A stretch of 33,463 bases of DNA, from the NCBI GenBank assembly GCA_947449255.1, contig CANFQX010000025.1:1-33463 (forward strand), given 5' to 3'. Of the stretch, positions 17,140-25,164 are shown one piece after another (the stretch's first letter is position 1; the number at the start of each line of letters is the position of its first letter). The translations under genes were made by a program, and so were the position numbers. The notes under the pieces are model-generated. The model searched no databases. It was not told the origin of the DNA and worked only from the letters and a program-made list of their open reading frames with translations. The stretch is from Pseudobdellovibrionaceae bacterium (lineage in GTDB: Bacteria; Bdellovibrionota; Bdellovibrionia; Bdellovibrionales; Bdellovibrionaceae).

Positions 17140-17280
17140 GTGTTGTCTCCTGATGGCGTATGACTTGACTCAGATCCCAATTAAGTAAATCTTTTTATGG
17201 TTTTCAATACAACATTTAAGCGCAATTTTTAGACGTTTAATGTTTGTTAGAATTTAATTTAAATAAAATAGAGGTGATTT

Positions 17281-18468
17281 ATGAAAAATACTACTCAATC
17301 CGTCGTTATTGTAAGCAGCTGCCGAACTCCAGTGGCCTCTTTTCAGGGTGGATTTAGCTCCGTCCCTGCTCCAAAACTTGGCGCCGTGGCCATTAAAGAG
17401 GCCCTCTTGCGTGCACAAGTTTCAGAAAATGACATTGACGAGGTCATCATGGGCGAAGTCCTGACTGCGGGCGTAGGTCAAGCTCCGGCGAGACAAGCGG
17501 CCCTGCTTGCAGGATTGAGCAACAGCACTCCGTGCTTAACGATCAATAAGGTTTGCGGCTCTGGGCTTAAAGCCGTTATGCTGGCCGCTGATAATATCGC
17601 TCTTGGAAACACCAAGATAGCCATTGCTGGTGGTCAAGAAAACATGACACTAGCACCCCATTTGCTCGAGAACTCTCGAGCTGGATTCCGCATGGGTTCG
17701 ACTCAAATGACCGACTCTATGGTGAAGGACGGACTTTGGGATCCTTACAATAACTTTCACATGGGAACTGCCGCAGAAATCTGCGTCAAAGAGCATCATT
17801 TTACACGCGAAGAGCAAGATTCCTTCGCCATCGAGTCTTACAAAAAAGCACAAAAAGCTTGGGAGCTCGGCTATTTTAAAAATGAAATTGCCTCCGTTGC
17901 TGTTGAAGGTCGCAAAGGCGCTGTGACAATTGATAAAGATGAAGAGCCCTTCAATTCAAATTTTGATAAAATTCCAAGCTTAAAACCAGCCTTTGATAAA
18001 GCGGGAACTATAACTGCCGCCAATGCCTCTAAAATAAATGATGGAGCTGCGGCTCACTTATTGATGTCTGTTGAAGAAGCAGAAAAAAGAGGCCTCAAGC
18101 CTCTTGTAAAAATCATTGCCCATGGCACCTTTGCCCATGACCCAAAATACTTTACGACGGCCCCGGTGGGAGCCATCAAAAAAGCTCTCGCTAAAGCTGG
18201 ACTCAATGTGGCCGATATCGACCTTTGGGAAATCAATGAGGCCTTCGCCGTTGTGACTCAAATAGCGATGAAGGAATTAGAGATTCCCGCCGCTAAGGTC
18301 AATGTACATGGTGGCGCGGTTGCCATTGGTCACCCTATCGGAGCCTCCGGCGCAAGAATCCTAACCACTTTAATATACGCTCTGCACACTCATAATAAAC
18401 GCTATGGTTTAGCAACTCTCTGCATTGGTGGCGGCGAAGCCGTCGCAATTATCGTGGAGAAAATCTAA
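17281..18468 (+). CDS. atoB: Acetyl-CoA acetyltransferase (thiolase)
   Basis: Condenses two acetyl-CoA to acetoacetyl-CoA, or splits it in the reverse direction. 395 residues, normal for biosynthetic-type thiolases. The acyl-accepting Cys92 is in [11 protein letters not shown], His351 in [12 protein letters not shown], and the acid/base Cys381 in [14 protein letters not shown] is also present. GAGGTG lies 4 bases before the ATG. Its stop overlaps the ATG of the CoA-transferase A subunit by one base (TAATG). With the next two genes it makes an acetoacetate-using pathway: acetoacetate to acetoacetyl-CoA to acetyl-CoA. A polyhydroxybutyrate role (PhaA) is possible but no phaB or phaC is near. 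Confidence 0.95.
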   Translation: MKNTTQSVVIVSSCRTPVASFQGGFSSVPAPKLGAVAIKEALLRAQVSENDIDEVIMGEVLTAGVGQAPARQAALLAGLSNSTPCLTINKVCGSGLKAVMLAADNIALGNTKIAIAGGQENMTLAPHLLENSRAGFRMGSTQMTDSMVKDGLWDPYNNFHMGTAAEICVKEHHFTREEQDSFAIESYKKAQKAWELGYFKNEIASVAVEGRKGAVTIDKDEEPFNSNFDKIPSLKPAFDKAGTITAANASKINDGAAAHLLMSVEEAEKRGLKPLVKIIAHGTFAHDPKYFTTAPVGAIKKALAKAGLNVADIDLWEINEAFAVVTQIAMKELEIPAAKVNVHGGAVAIGHPIGASGARILTTLIYALHTHNKRYGLATLCIGGGEAVAIIVEKI

Positions 18469-19166
18469 TGAGCTCTAAGGTTTATGACAACGCGGCTTTA
18501 GCTCTAAAAGGAGTTCAAGACGGAATGACTTTAATTCTTGGTGGCTTTGGCCTTTGTGGAATTCCAGAAAATTCAATCACCATGTTGAGTGAGATGGGTG
18601 TAAAAAATCTGACCTGTGTTTCAAATAATGCTGGAGTGGATGACTTTGGCTTAGGAATTTTACTGCAAAAGCGTCAAATTAAAAAGATGATTTCATCTTA
18701 CGTTGGTGAAAATGCACTTTTTGAAAAACTCTACATGAGCGGAGAGCTTGAAGTTGAATTTTGCCCTCAAGGCACGATTGCCGAGCGGATTCGAGCCGGT
18801 GGCGCTGGCATCCCGGGATTTTATACTCCGACTGGAGTTGGGACCCTGGTTGCAGAGGGAAAAGAAGTCAAAAATTTTGATGGGAGGGATTACATTCTTG
18901 AGCGCGGCATTCGCGGTGACTTCGCTTTTGTCAAAGCCTGGAAAGGCGATAAATTTGGAAACCTCATTTACCGCAAAACAGCGCGCAATTTTAACCCCAT
19001 GGCAGCCATGGCAGGCAAAATCACCATTGCCGAAGTCGAAGAGCTCGTTGAAGTTGGTCAATTAGATCCAGACCATATTCATACGCCCGGAGTCTATGTT
19101 CAACGCATATTCAAAGGCGTTAATTATCAAAATCGCATCGAACAAAAAACCGTAAGCAAGGGGTAA
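18468..19166 (+). CDS. scoA: 3-oxoacid CoA-transferase subunit A
   Basis: Alpha subunit of a family I CoA transferase that moves CoA from succinyl-CoA (or another acyl-CoA) to acetoacetate. 232 residues, the usual subunit size. The motif [13 protein letters not shown] (about 25-37) is the glycine-rich CoA-transferase signature. Further conserved blocks are [45 protein letters not shown] (split by position, about 96-120) and [19 protein letters not shown]. Translation is coupled to the thiolase gene upstream. Subunit B follows after 3 bp. Symbols atoD or lpsI-type names are equally usable; the CoA donor cannot be told from sequence. Confidence 0.94.
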   Translation: MSSKVYDNAALALKGVQDGMTLILGGFGLCGIPENSITMLSEMGVKNLTCVSNNAGVDDFGLGILLQKRQIKKMISSYVGENALFEKLYMSGELEVEFCPQGTIAERIRAGGAGIPGFYTPTGVGTLVAEGKEVKNFDGRDYILERGIRGDFAFVKAWKGDKFGNLIYRKTARNFNPMAAMAGKITIAEVEELVEVGQLDPDHIHTPGVYVQRIFKGVNYQNRIEQKTVSKG

Positions 19167-19169
19167 ATC

Positions 19170-19826
19170 ATGCCATTAACAAGAGAACAAATTGCGCAAA
19201 GAATTGCTCAAGAAGTTGAAAGCGGTTTTTGCGTGAACTTAGGAATCGGCATCCCAACTCTGGTTGCCAATTATATTCCCATTGAAAAAAATATTATGTT
19301 ACAGAGCGAGAATGGCCTTTTAGGAATGGGTCCTTTTCCCAGAGAATCTGAAGTGGATGCTGATCTGATCAATGCGGGCAAGCAAACTATCACGGCCGCG
19401 CCAGGAGCCAGTTTTTTTTCCAGTGCTGAAAGTTTTGCGATGATTCGCGGTGGGCACGTGGACCTCACCGTCCTGGGCGCCATGGAAGTGGACGAACAGG
19501 GCTCCATCGCAAACTGGATGGTTCCAGGCAAGATGGTCAAAGGTATGGGTGGCGCTATGGACCTGGTCGCTGGAGCTCGCAACGTGATCGTTGCGATGCA
19601 ACACACTGACAAAGATGGTAAATCAAAACTGCGAACTCGCTGCACGCTTCCTCTGACGGGAATAAAATGCATCAAGAAAATAGTCAGCGACTTCGGTGTG
19701 ATTGAAATTACATCTGAAGGATTTTTACTTGTTGAGCATGCACCAGATTTGACCCCAGAAAAAGTAAAGGCTGCAACGGAAGGAAAAATGACAATTTCTC
19801 CAAACTGCCGACCGATGAAATTTTAA
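19170..19826 (+). CDS. scoB: 3-oxoacid CoA-transferase subunit B
   Basis: Beta subunit, 218 residues, carrying the catalytic glutamate (Glu47 in QSENGLLGMGP) that forms the glutamyl-CoA thioester. Other family blocks are VNLGIGIPTLVANY, DLINAGKQT, GGHVDLTVLGAMEVD and NWMVPGKMVKGMGGAMDLV. It works as a heterotetramer with subunit A just upstream. It is the last gene of the rightward operon and a strong terminator begins about 45 bases after its stop. Confidence 0.95.
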   Translation: MPLTREQIAQRIAQEVESGFCVNLGIGIPTLVANYIPIEKNIMLQSENGLLGMGPFPRESEVDADLINAGKQTITAAPGASFFSSAESFAMIRGGHVDLTVLGAMEVDEQGSIANWMVPGKMVKGMGGAMDLVAGARNVIVAMQHTDKDGKSKLRTRCTLPLTGIKCIKKIVSDFGVIEITSEGFLLVEHAPDLTPEKVKAATEGKMTISPNCRPMKF

Positions 19827-19868
19827 GCTCGAAAATTAAAAGCTGATTCTCTCATGGTCGCAAATATG

Positions 19869-19903
19869 AAAAAAGACCCTCCTTTAATAGAGGGTCTTTT
19901 TTT
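19869..19903. terminator. Two-way intrinsic terminator
   Basis: GACCCTC (19875-19881) pairs with GAGGGTC (19890-19896) around an 8-base loop. An A-run lies before and a T7 run after. It serves the thiolase/CoA-transferase operon and the convergent gene at 19944-20963. Confidence 0.88.
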
Positions 19904-19943
19904 GAGATGAACGCGCAAAAGAAATTGCCTGTGATGTTTTTTC

Positions 19944-20963
19944 CTAGCCACCAAAAGGATACAAATAAACTGACATCTGGTAGGGCTCGTTCAAATTACC
20001 AGCCAGCTCATTCTCAAAACGACAGATTGCACTTATAACTCTATGCCCCTGACTTTTATGCTGATCAATCACTCTTGATTTATCACGGTTGCACTCATTG
20101 TAGTCTGAATAAGTATAAGGGTCATAAGAATCATAAATCATCAAAAAATGATTCCAAACAGATTGAAGGATCGCAATTCCTTTGCCTTCGACAAAAAAAT
20201 GATTGCATCCAAAAACTGCATCTTTTTTTCCAAAGACATCCAAAATCTTTTTCATTTCAGGAATCTGATCTGTGCACGCGGCTTCATTCATAGTGCCAAA
20301 CCGATGACTTTGGGGTTCCACCGCAATCTCGGCAAAATAAAGAATAAACTCAGAGGACCGGGCCACGATGTGTCCGTTATTCATCTCGATGATTTTTTCA
20401 ACAGAAGTTTTGAAAAAGGGTTCTTTAAACTGAAAAGCCATATCTCTGGTTGAAAAGAGGCTAATTTTTGGTTTTCCAACAGTGTCAATTCGGGTCACAT
20501 AGGTTGGAAATATTATTGAAGTCGCCTTTTCACAGGTTGACGCCAGGATAGGATATTTTGAGTGTTCTTGAAACTCTTTGGTTCTTGCTGACAATTCCTT
20601 CAAGCAATCACCCATAGTCGCGTATAGACCTTCTCTGTTGCTCATTTCATTCTCAAAACTAGAAACGCCGTAATAAAAGGTTTGAATCTGCTCGCGATCG
20701 CTGACGGTAGGGTCTGGATAGATCATATCCAAAACATAGAGCGGATATTCTTTTTTCTCGTTGATAATTTTTGATGTTCCAGAGCAATTCACCTTGATGG
20801 CCGATTTTTTTGCCAATTGCGCATACCGTTGACCGATGAGAACAGCCTCTTCTTCGCAAGATAAAGAACTTACGGGAATTTTTATTCGATAGAAAGCATC
20901 TGCGGCTGTCGCAACTTTAACATTAATGGAAAAAATAAAATTCAATAGGATCAAAAAAAGCAT
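19944..20963 (-). CDS. Cysteine-containing exported protein of unknown function
   Basis: 339 residues. The N-terminal hydrophobic stretch ends about residue 20 (ATA|ADAF), a signal peptide. The mature part has eight cysteines (for example LSCEEE, VNCSG, GDCLKE, FGCNHF, YNECNR, AICRFE), suggesting disulfides in the periplasm. No catalytic motif or family is recognised. Aromatic-rich segments (YDSYDPYTYSDYNE) occur late in the protein. GAGG lies 5 bases before the ATG. It shares the terminator at 19869-19903 with the convergent CoA-transferase operon and is divergent from the squalene synthase gene. Not annotated further for lack of evidence. Confidence 0.65.
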   Translation of the reverse strand: MLFLILLNFIFSINVKVATAADAFYRIKIPVSSLSCEEEAVLIGQRYAQLAKKSAIKVNCSGTSKIINEKKEYPLYVLDMIYPDPTVSDREQIQTFYYGVSSFENEMSNREGLYATMGDCLKELSARTKEFQEHSKYPILASTCEKATSIIFPTYVTRIDTVGKPKISLFSTRDMAFQFKEPFFKTSVEKIIEMNNGHIVARSSEFILYFAEIAVEPQSHRFGTMNEAACTDQIPEMKKILDVFGKKDAVFGCNHFFVEGKGIAILQSVWNHFLMIYDSYDPYTYSDYNECNRDKSRVIDQHKSQGHRVISAICRFENELAGNLNEPYQMSVYLYPFGG

Positions 20964-21057
20964 AAGAGCCTCACTCAGAACGTCACAGTGTTTGCCAAAA
21001 CATACCCGAACAAAAGGACACTCAACTTGGGTACAAGCTAATTAATGCCCCCCATAA

Positions 21058-21082
21058 TTGACCAACCTGCCACTGTGGTCAA
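21058..21082. promoter_or_regulatory. Dyad in divergent promoter region (possible operator)
   Basis: Perfect 7-bp inverted repeat TTGACCA / TGGTCAA with an 11-base centre, located between the divergent genes at 20963 and 21235. Its size suits a dimeric regulator, but there is no independent evidence. No matching repeat is seen at other promoters in the window. Confidence 0.25.
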
Positions 21083-21178
21083 GGGAGATACTGAATCCTA
21101 ATTTGTGACGCACCTTAATTAATAAGAAAGAAAGATATTTATAGAGTTGGCAAGAGCTGAATTCTCTAAATATATTCT

Positions 21179-21208
21179 TTGTTTGGACGCCTGAAATGTA
21201 TTTATATT
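21179..21208 (+). promoter_or_regulatory. Candidate promoter of the squalene/phytoene synthase gene
   Basis: TTGTTT (21179-21184) and TATATT (21203-21208) are 18 bp apart, predicting a transcript start near 21215. That is only about 20 bases before the ATT proposed as the start codon and leaves room for the AGGT at 21227-21230 as ribosome site. Moderate consensus match. Confidence 0.45.
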
Positions 21209-21234
21209 AACTCTCATTTGCTTTGTAGGTCTCT

Positions 21235-22305
21235 ATTAAAAAAAATAAGATAGAAAACAAAAAAAACCACCTCGACATTGAACAGCTCAAGAGCTCCTCC
21301 GATGAAGATTTTCAAATTCTACTGCTTTCGGCGGTCTCAAGAACTTTTGCACTAACAATCCCTGAACTGCCTGAAAAAATCAACCTGGCCGTGGCAAACG
21401 CCTATCTTTTATGCCGAGTCATTGACACGATCGAGGATGAAGTTTCGCTCTCACCTGAACAAAAAAAATATTTTTGCACTGGCTTTATTGAAGTCGTAAA
21501 AAACAACCAGAAGGCCGATGATTTTTCATTGGAACTTACCCCCTTGCTGTCCGAGCAAACGATTCGTGCTGAGCATGTTTTAATTCATTTTTTACCTCGA
21601 GTTGTTCAAATCACACACAAACTGGACTTGAAGCAGATGGAGGCAATTTTTACCTGTGTCGAAACGATGACCGAAGGCATGGCCAGTTTTCAATCTCAGG
21701 AACTGAAGCATGGCCTTCCAACCCTTGTGGATTTGAATAAATATTGCTATTGCGTCGCTGGCTGTGTGGGCGAAATGCTCACACAAATATTTTGCCATTA
21801 TTCAACCCAGATTGACCTTCACAGCCAAGAGCTGATGTCACTTTCTGCTTCCTTTGGACAAGGCCTGCAGATGACCAATATTCTGAAAGACATCTGGGAG
21901 GACGCAGGTCGTGGAGTTTGCTGGTTGCCTCAAGATATTTTCACTCAGACAGGATTTAACCTTCAGCTATTGAATCAAAAGACCAGTGATGAAACTTTTA
22001 AAAAAGGCTTGGAGCAATTAATCCAAATAACTCAAGGGCATTTAGATAATGCTCTCAAGTACACACAATTGATTCCAGCTCAAGAAAAGGGGATAAGAAA
22101 TTTTTGTCTCTGGGCGATAGGCATGGCTCTCTTGACTTTAAAAAAAATTAAAAAAAATATAGATTTTAAAAATTCACAAACAGTTAAAATAAGTCGCAAA
22201 AGTGTAGCTGCGATAATGTATGGAACCCAAATCATCAGAGGCAATAACACGCTATTGAGCTTAGCTTTTCAAGTCCTTAGTAAAGATTTGAAAGTGCCCT
22301 ACTAG
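21235..22305 (+). CDS. Squalene/phytoene synthase family protein with non-standard start
   Basis: Head-to-head prenyl transferase joining two farnesyl (or geranylgeranyl) diphosphates, leading to squalene/hopanoids or carotenoids. The two aspartate-rich motifs are visible: DTIED in LCRVIDTIEDE, and DIWED in MTNILKDIWEDAGRG. Homology clearly begins upstream of the first standard start codon (GTG 21391): in-frame codons 21301-21390 encode DEDFQ, SAVSRTFALTIPELPEKINLA, the conserved N-terminus with the substrate-binding SRTFAL. Between the in-frame stop at 21226 and 21391 there is no ATG, GTG or TTG. An ATT at 21235 with AGGT 4 bases upstream is the best candidate, giving 356 residues. A frameshift in the A8 run at 21238-21245, or a sequencing error, are alternatives. 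No other isoprenoid gene is nearby. Confidence 0.85.
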   Translation: MKKNKIENKKNHLDIEQLKSSSDEDFQILLLSAVSRTFALTIPELPEKINLAVANAYLLCRVIDTIEDEVSLSPEQKKYFCTGFIEVVKNNQKADDFSLELTPLLSEQTIRAEHVLIHFLPRVVQITHKLDLKQMEAIFTCVETMTEGMASFQSQELKHGLPTLVDLNKYCYCVAGCVGEMLTQIFCHYSTQIDLHSQELMSLSASFGQGLQMTNILKDIWEDAGRGVCWLPQDIFTQTGFNLQLLNQKTSDETFKKGLEQLIQITQGHLDNALKYTQLIPAQEKGIRNFCLWAIGMALLTLKKIKKNIDFKNSQTVKISRKSVAAIMYGTQIIRGNNTLLSLAFQVLSKDLKVPY

Positions 22306-22619
22306 AATTAATATCGCCCCAACCACAAAGAACAGAGGGTTCGATTTTTTCATTAGGCCTCACAAAGAAATTCTAATATAATATTTCAGCTATTTCTTTT
22401 AATTTAAAAATTTTTCCCCAAGGCAGATCAATTTTTCAGCAAAAATTAAAGCTCTATTTTGAGACAGACAGTAAATATTTTTCATTCCCATCCAGAGATT
22501 GGACTTTTTTTTGTTAATCAGTTCCTCAGATTCAATTTACAAAAACCAACTCCAACGCTCACTCAATTCATAAAATTCGTATTTATCTTAGACCTTGATC
22601 TAGACGACCCCTACCTTCG
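22306..22619. other. Non-coding stretch between synthase and regulator genes
   Basis: About 310 AT-rich bases with no convincing gene. A weak 4-bp hairpin followed by a T8 run (about 22492-22514) could end the synthase transcript. Near 22591-22606 two TAGAC copies lie close together (TTAGACCTTGATCTAGAC), forming a small partial palindrome that might be a regulatory site for the cyclic-nucleotide regulator. Neither is well supported. Confidence 0.3.
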
Positions 22620-22648
22620 TTGCACCTGTGAGTAATTCCAGCAATAAT
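22620..22648 (+). promoter_or_regulatory. Candidate promoter of the cyclic-nucleotide-binding regulator
   Basis: TTGCAC (22620-22625) and AATAAT (22643-22648) are 17 bp apart. The predicted start near 22655 gives a leader of about 24 bases containing AGAGGGG. It supports GTG 22679 over the in-frame GTG at 22628. The -35 box is weak. Confidence 0.35.
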
Positions 22649-22678
22649 CTCTTATCAACCGTTAGAGGGGAAAACTCT

Positions 22679-23662
22679 GTGGCCGAAGAAAAAAAAATTG
22701 CAAAAAATGTTTATCTTTTTAGAGAGGGCGATGCCCCCGACGCTATGTACATCGTTAAGTCCGGTGAATTTGTCGTAACTAAGACCAAAGGAAACAGCGA
22801 AGTCGTTTTAGCAGATATCCAAGCTGGCTCTATGGTTGGTGAAATGGCCTTGTTTGACAGCAAACCAAGAAGTGCTAACGTTAAAGCCCTCAAGGATTCT
22901 GAAGTGATGATTCTCCCCTACGAATCCCTAAATAAGCAGCTTGAGCAATTACCTGTTTGGGTAAAATCTATCATAAAAAAACTCAACGAAAATATTCGTG
23001 AAGCCAATAAAAAAATAAAGATTCTTGAGACTGTTCAAAATGAAGAAGATCGCTTTCCTCCACATATCGTGAACAAATACATTTCAATCCTTAATTTAGT
23101 TTGCAATAAATATGGCAAACCAGAAGCCAATGGAGCTATCGGGGTCTCCTCCGTTATACTTCGCAATTACACGATTCAAATATTTCAAGAGGCCACGAAT
23201 AAAATGCAATCGGTTGTGACCGCACTCACTGAATTGGGTTACCTCATACAAGAAGACCGTGGTGATGGCTCACAAAAAATAATAAATACTAAACCTAGTG
23301 AACTTTTTGAATTTGTTGATTGGTACAATGAGTGGCTCTTCGAACTAGAAAAAAAGCGCCTACAATCTCTGACCGACACTGAAGTTAAAATTCTCAATGG
23401 TTTACTTCATTTTGCAAAGAAAACTGAGCCCAACAGCAAAGGCCTTCATAAAGTTAACCTGACAGATGTTCAGAATGACTCCATGAGAGATCTTGGCTTT
23501 CTCTTAAAGATAGACGACGTGAATCCCCTCGCCACTAAAGAGTACATTAGCGAGAGAATCCTGGACGATAAAGGCACTTACCTTATGGTTGAGATTGCAA
23601 AGGTCGAGCCCATGGCTAGAAACTGGACTCTTATAAACAACCTTAAGAAGAAACTGAGATAA
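22679..23662 (+). CDS. Cyclic-nucleotide-binding regulator with unusual C-terminal region
   Basis: About 327 residues. The N-terminal cNMP-binding domain (about 5-110) has the jelly-roll pattern YLFREGDAPDAMYIVKSGEF and a near-perfect phosphate-binding cassette GEMALFDSKPRSANVKAL (split, about 62-80) with the Arg and Glu needed to hold cAMP or cGMP. A long helix (about 95-125) follows, as in CRP. The C-terminus is not the usual Crp HTH: a winged-helix-like unit (about 130-200; TALTELGYLIQEDRGDGSQKI as helix plus wing) is followed by about 120 unassigned residues. GTG 22679 is preferred: AGAGGGG lies 8 bases upstream. An in-frame GTG at 22628 lacks a ribosome site. The gene converges with pyk, 9 bp apart. 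Confidence 0.8.
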   Translation: MAEEKKIAKNVYLFREGDAPDAMYIVKSGEFVVTKTKGNSEVVLADIQAGSMVGEMALFDSKPRSANVKALKDSEVMILPYESLNKQLEQLPVWVKSIIKKLNENIREANKKIKILETVQNEEDRFPPHIVNKYISILNLVCNKYGKPEANGAIGVSSVILRNYTIQIFQEATNKMQSVVTALTELGYLIQEDRGDGSQKIINTKPSELFEFVDWYNEWLFELEKKRLQSLTDTEVKILNGLLHFAKKTEPNSKGLHKVNLTDVQNDSMRDLGFLLKIDDVNPLATKEYISERILDDKGTYLMVEIAKVEPMARNWTLINNLKKKLR

Positions 23663-23689
23663 GGTAACTTCTTATCTAATCTCAGTTTC
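23650..23689. terminator. Inverted repeat spanning both convergent gene ends
   Basis: GAAACTGAGAT (23650-23660) pairs perfectly with ATCTCAGTTTC (23679-23689). An alternative inner pairing is GATAAG with CTTATC. The repeat contains the last codons and stops of both the regulator and pyruvate kinase. No strong T-run follows, so it is a terminator-like or RNA-stabilising hairpin rather than a classic terminator. Confidence 0.5.
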
Positions 23690-25159
23690 GACCTGACAAC
23701 GCAATGGCAACTGATCATCTGATAGCTTTGTGTAAGACTCCCCACCCACTGTATGTACATAAATACAGTTGGTCTTTGCGCCTTGAGCTATGGGTTGACC
23801 CAAAGTCAAAATCACTCGATCACCCGTCTTAGCTAGACCATGAGTCACCAAAAGCTCATCAGCCTGAACCAGAATGTCTTCCATTGTCTGATAGGGCTTA
23901 ATCAAATGAGTTTGAATACCCCAAGCAAGCTCCATTGAGTTCAAAACCTCAATATGCTGAGTAACTGATATAATTCGTGCCTTGGGCCTAAAGCCAGAAA
24001 TAATACTGGCTGTTTTACCGGACGTCGTTAGACACAAAATAGCAGTGGCATTTAACTTCAAGGCGCTCAGTGAGGCACTGGCTGCAATAGCAGCAGGAGT
24101 ACTTAAAAACTCATTCTCCAATGAGATCCTGTAGTACTCTTCTTCATTGCGCTCAACTTCACATATTATTTCATGCATTGTTCGAATACATTTAAAAGGA
24201 TATTTACCGCTTGCTGATTCAGCGGAAAGCATTAAAGCATCCGTGCCATCCAAAACAGCATTGGCCACATCTGTGATCTCAGCTCTCGTCGGACGTGGAT
24301 TTTCAACCATGCTGTCTAACATTTGCGTGGCAGTGATAACAGGGCGACCTAATTCATTGCACAAGGATATGATTCTTTTTTGAAAACCAGGCAATCGGCT
24401 CTGCCCAACTTCGACAGCCAAATCCCCACGCGCCACCATCACAGCATCGCTCAAACGACAGATTTCTTCCAAATTTTCGATAGCTTCAATCATTTCAATT
24501 TTTGCTATAATTTTTGCGGAAGAGTTTCTCGACTCAACAATCTCTCTCAATTTGCGTATATCTCTAGCATGACGCACAAAGCTCAAAGCAATGTAGTCCA
24601 CTTTATTAACAATTCCAAATTCAAGATCGATAAGATCTTTTTCAGTCATACATTCTACTGGCAAATTAACACCTGGCAGATTCATTCCTTTACGATCTTT
24701 TAAGATGCCGCCATAAATAACTTCAACGTCAAGCAATGCACCTCGAACAGCAAGAACTTTAAGCTCCATCAAGCCATCATCCAAAAGAATCTTAGTTCCT
24801 ATGCTACAGGCCAAAGGCAATTCTTTAAAATCGGAGGGAATCATTCCTGCCTTACCAAGGACAGCCTCTGTCGTAACCACTAGTTTTTCGCCAGGCGTGA
24901 TTACAATCGAACCACCCTCAAATTTTCCAACGCGAATCTTAGGGCCTTGAAGATCCTGCAAAATAGCAACTGGAGCTTTCAACTCAAGAGAAAGCTTCCG
25001 AAGTGAATGGATCACCTTGAGATGATTTTCATGAGTTCCATGAGAAAAATTCAAGCGCGCGACATTCATCCCTGCCTGAATCGCTTTTTTTAAATTTTCT
25101 TCATCTTGAGTTGCGGGTCCGATAGTCGCTACAATTTTTGCTCTTCGATCTGCTAACAT
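23672..25159 (-). CDS. pyk: Pyruvate kinase
   Basis: Makes ATP and pyruvate from phosphoenolpyruvate and ADP at the end of glycolysis. 495 residues, usual length. The TIM-barrel start is AKIVATIGPAT with MNVARLNFSHG. ILQDLQGPKIRVGKFEGG precedes the B domain. The catalytic Lys/Glu segment is IAKIEMIEAIENLEEI, followed by MVARGDLAVEVG. The potassium/ADP region shows TATQMLDSMVENPRPTRAE and DVANAVLDGTDALMLSAE. The C-terminal regulatory domain (about 350-480) contains LCLTTSGKTASIIS. The ATG has GGAAGG about 10 bases upstream and lies 5 bases after the stop of the coiled-coil gene, so the two are probably co-transcribed. Confidence 0.97.
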   Translation of the reverse strand: MLADRRAKIVATIGPATQDEENLKKAIQAGMNVARLNFSHGTHENHLKVIHSLRKLSLELKAPVAILQDLQGPKIRVGKFEGGSIVITPGEKLVVTTEAVLGKAGMIPSDFKELPLACSIGTKILLDDGLMELKVLAVRGALLDVEVIYGGILKDRKGMNLPGVNLPVECMTEKDLIDLEFGIVNKVDYIALSFVRHARDIRKLREIVESRNSSAKIIAKIEMIEAIENLEEICRLSDAVMVARGDLAVEVGQSRLPGFQKRIISLCNELGRPVITATQMLDSMVENPRPTRAEITDVANAVLDGTDALMLSAESASGKYPFKCIRTMHEIICEVERNEEEYYRISLENEFLSTPAAIAASASLSALKLNATAILCLTTSGKTASIISGFRPKARIISVTQHIEVLNSMELAWGIQTHLIKPYQTMEDILVQADELLVTHGLAKTGDRVILTLGQPIAQGAKTNCIYVHTVGGESYTKLSDDQLPLRCQVETEIR

Positions 25160-25164
25160 GGATT

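Noticed and set aside
18693-19061. 122-codon leftward ORF inside scoA
   Set aside because: Antisense to a clear CoA-transferase gene with no ribosome site or family features.
22628-22678. 17-residue N-terminal extension of the cyclic-nucleotide regulator from GTG 22628
   Set aside because: No ribosome site upstream, and it overlaps a promoter-like pair; GTG 22679 has a good AGAGGGG.
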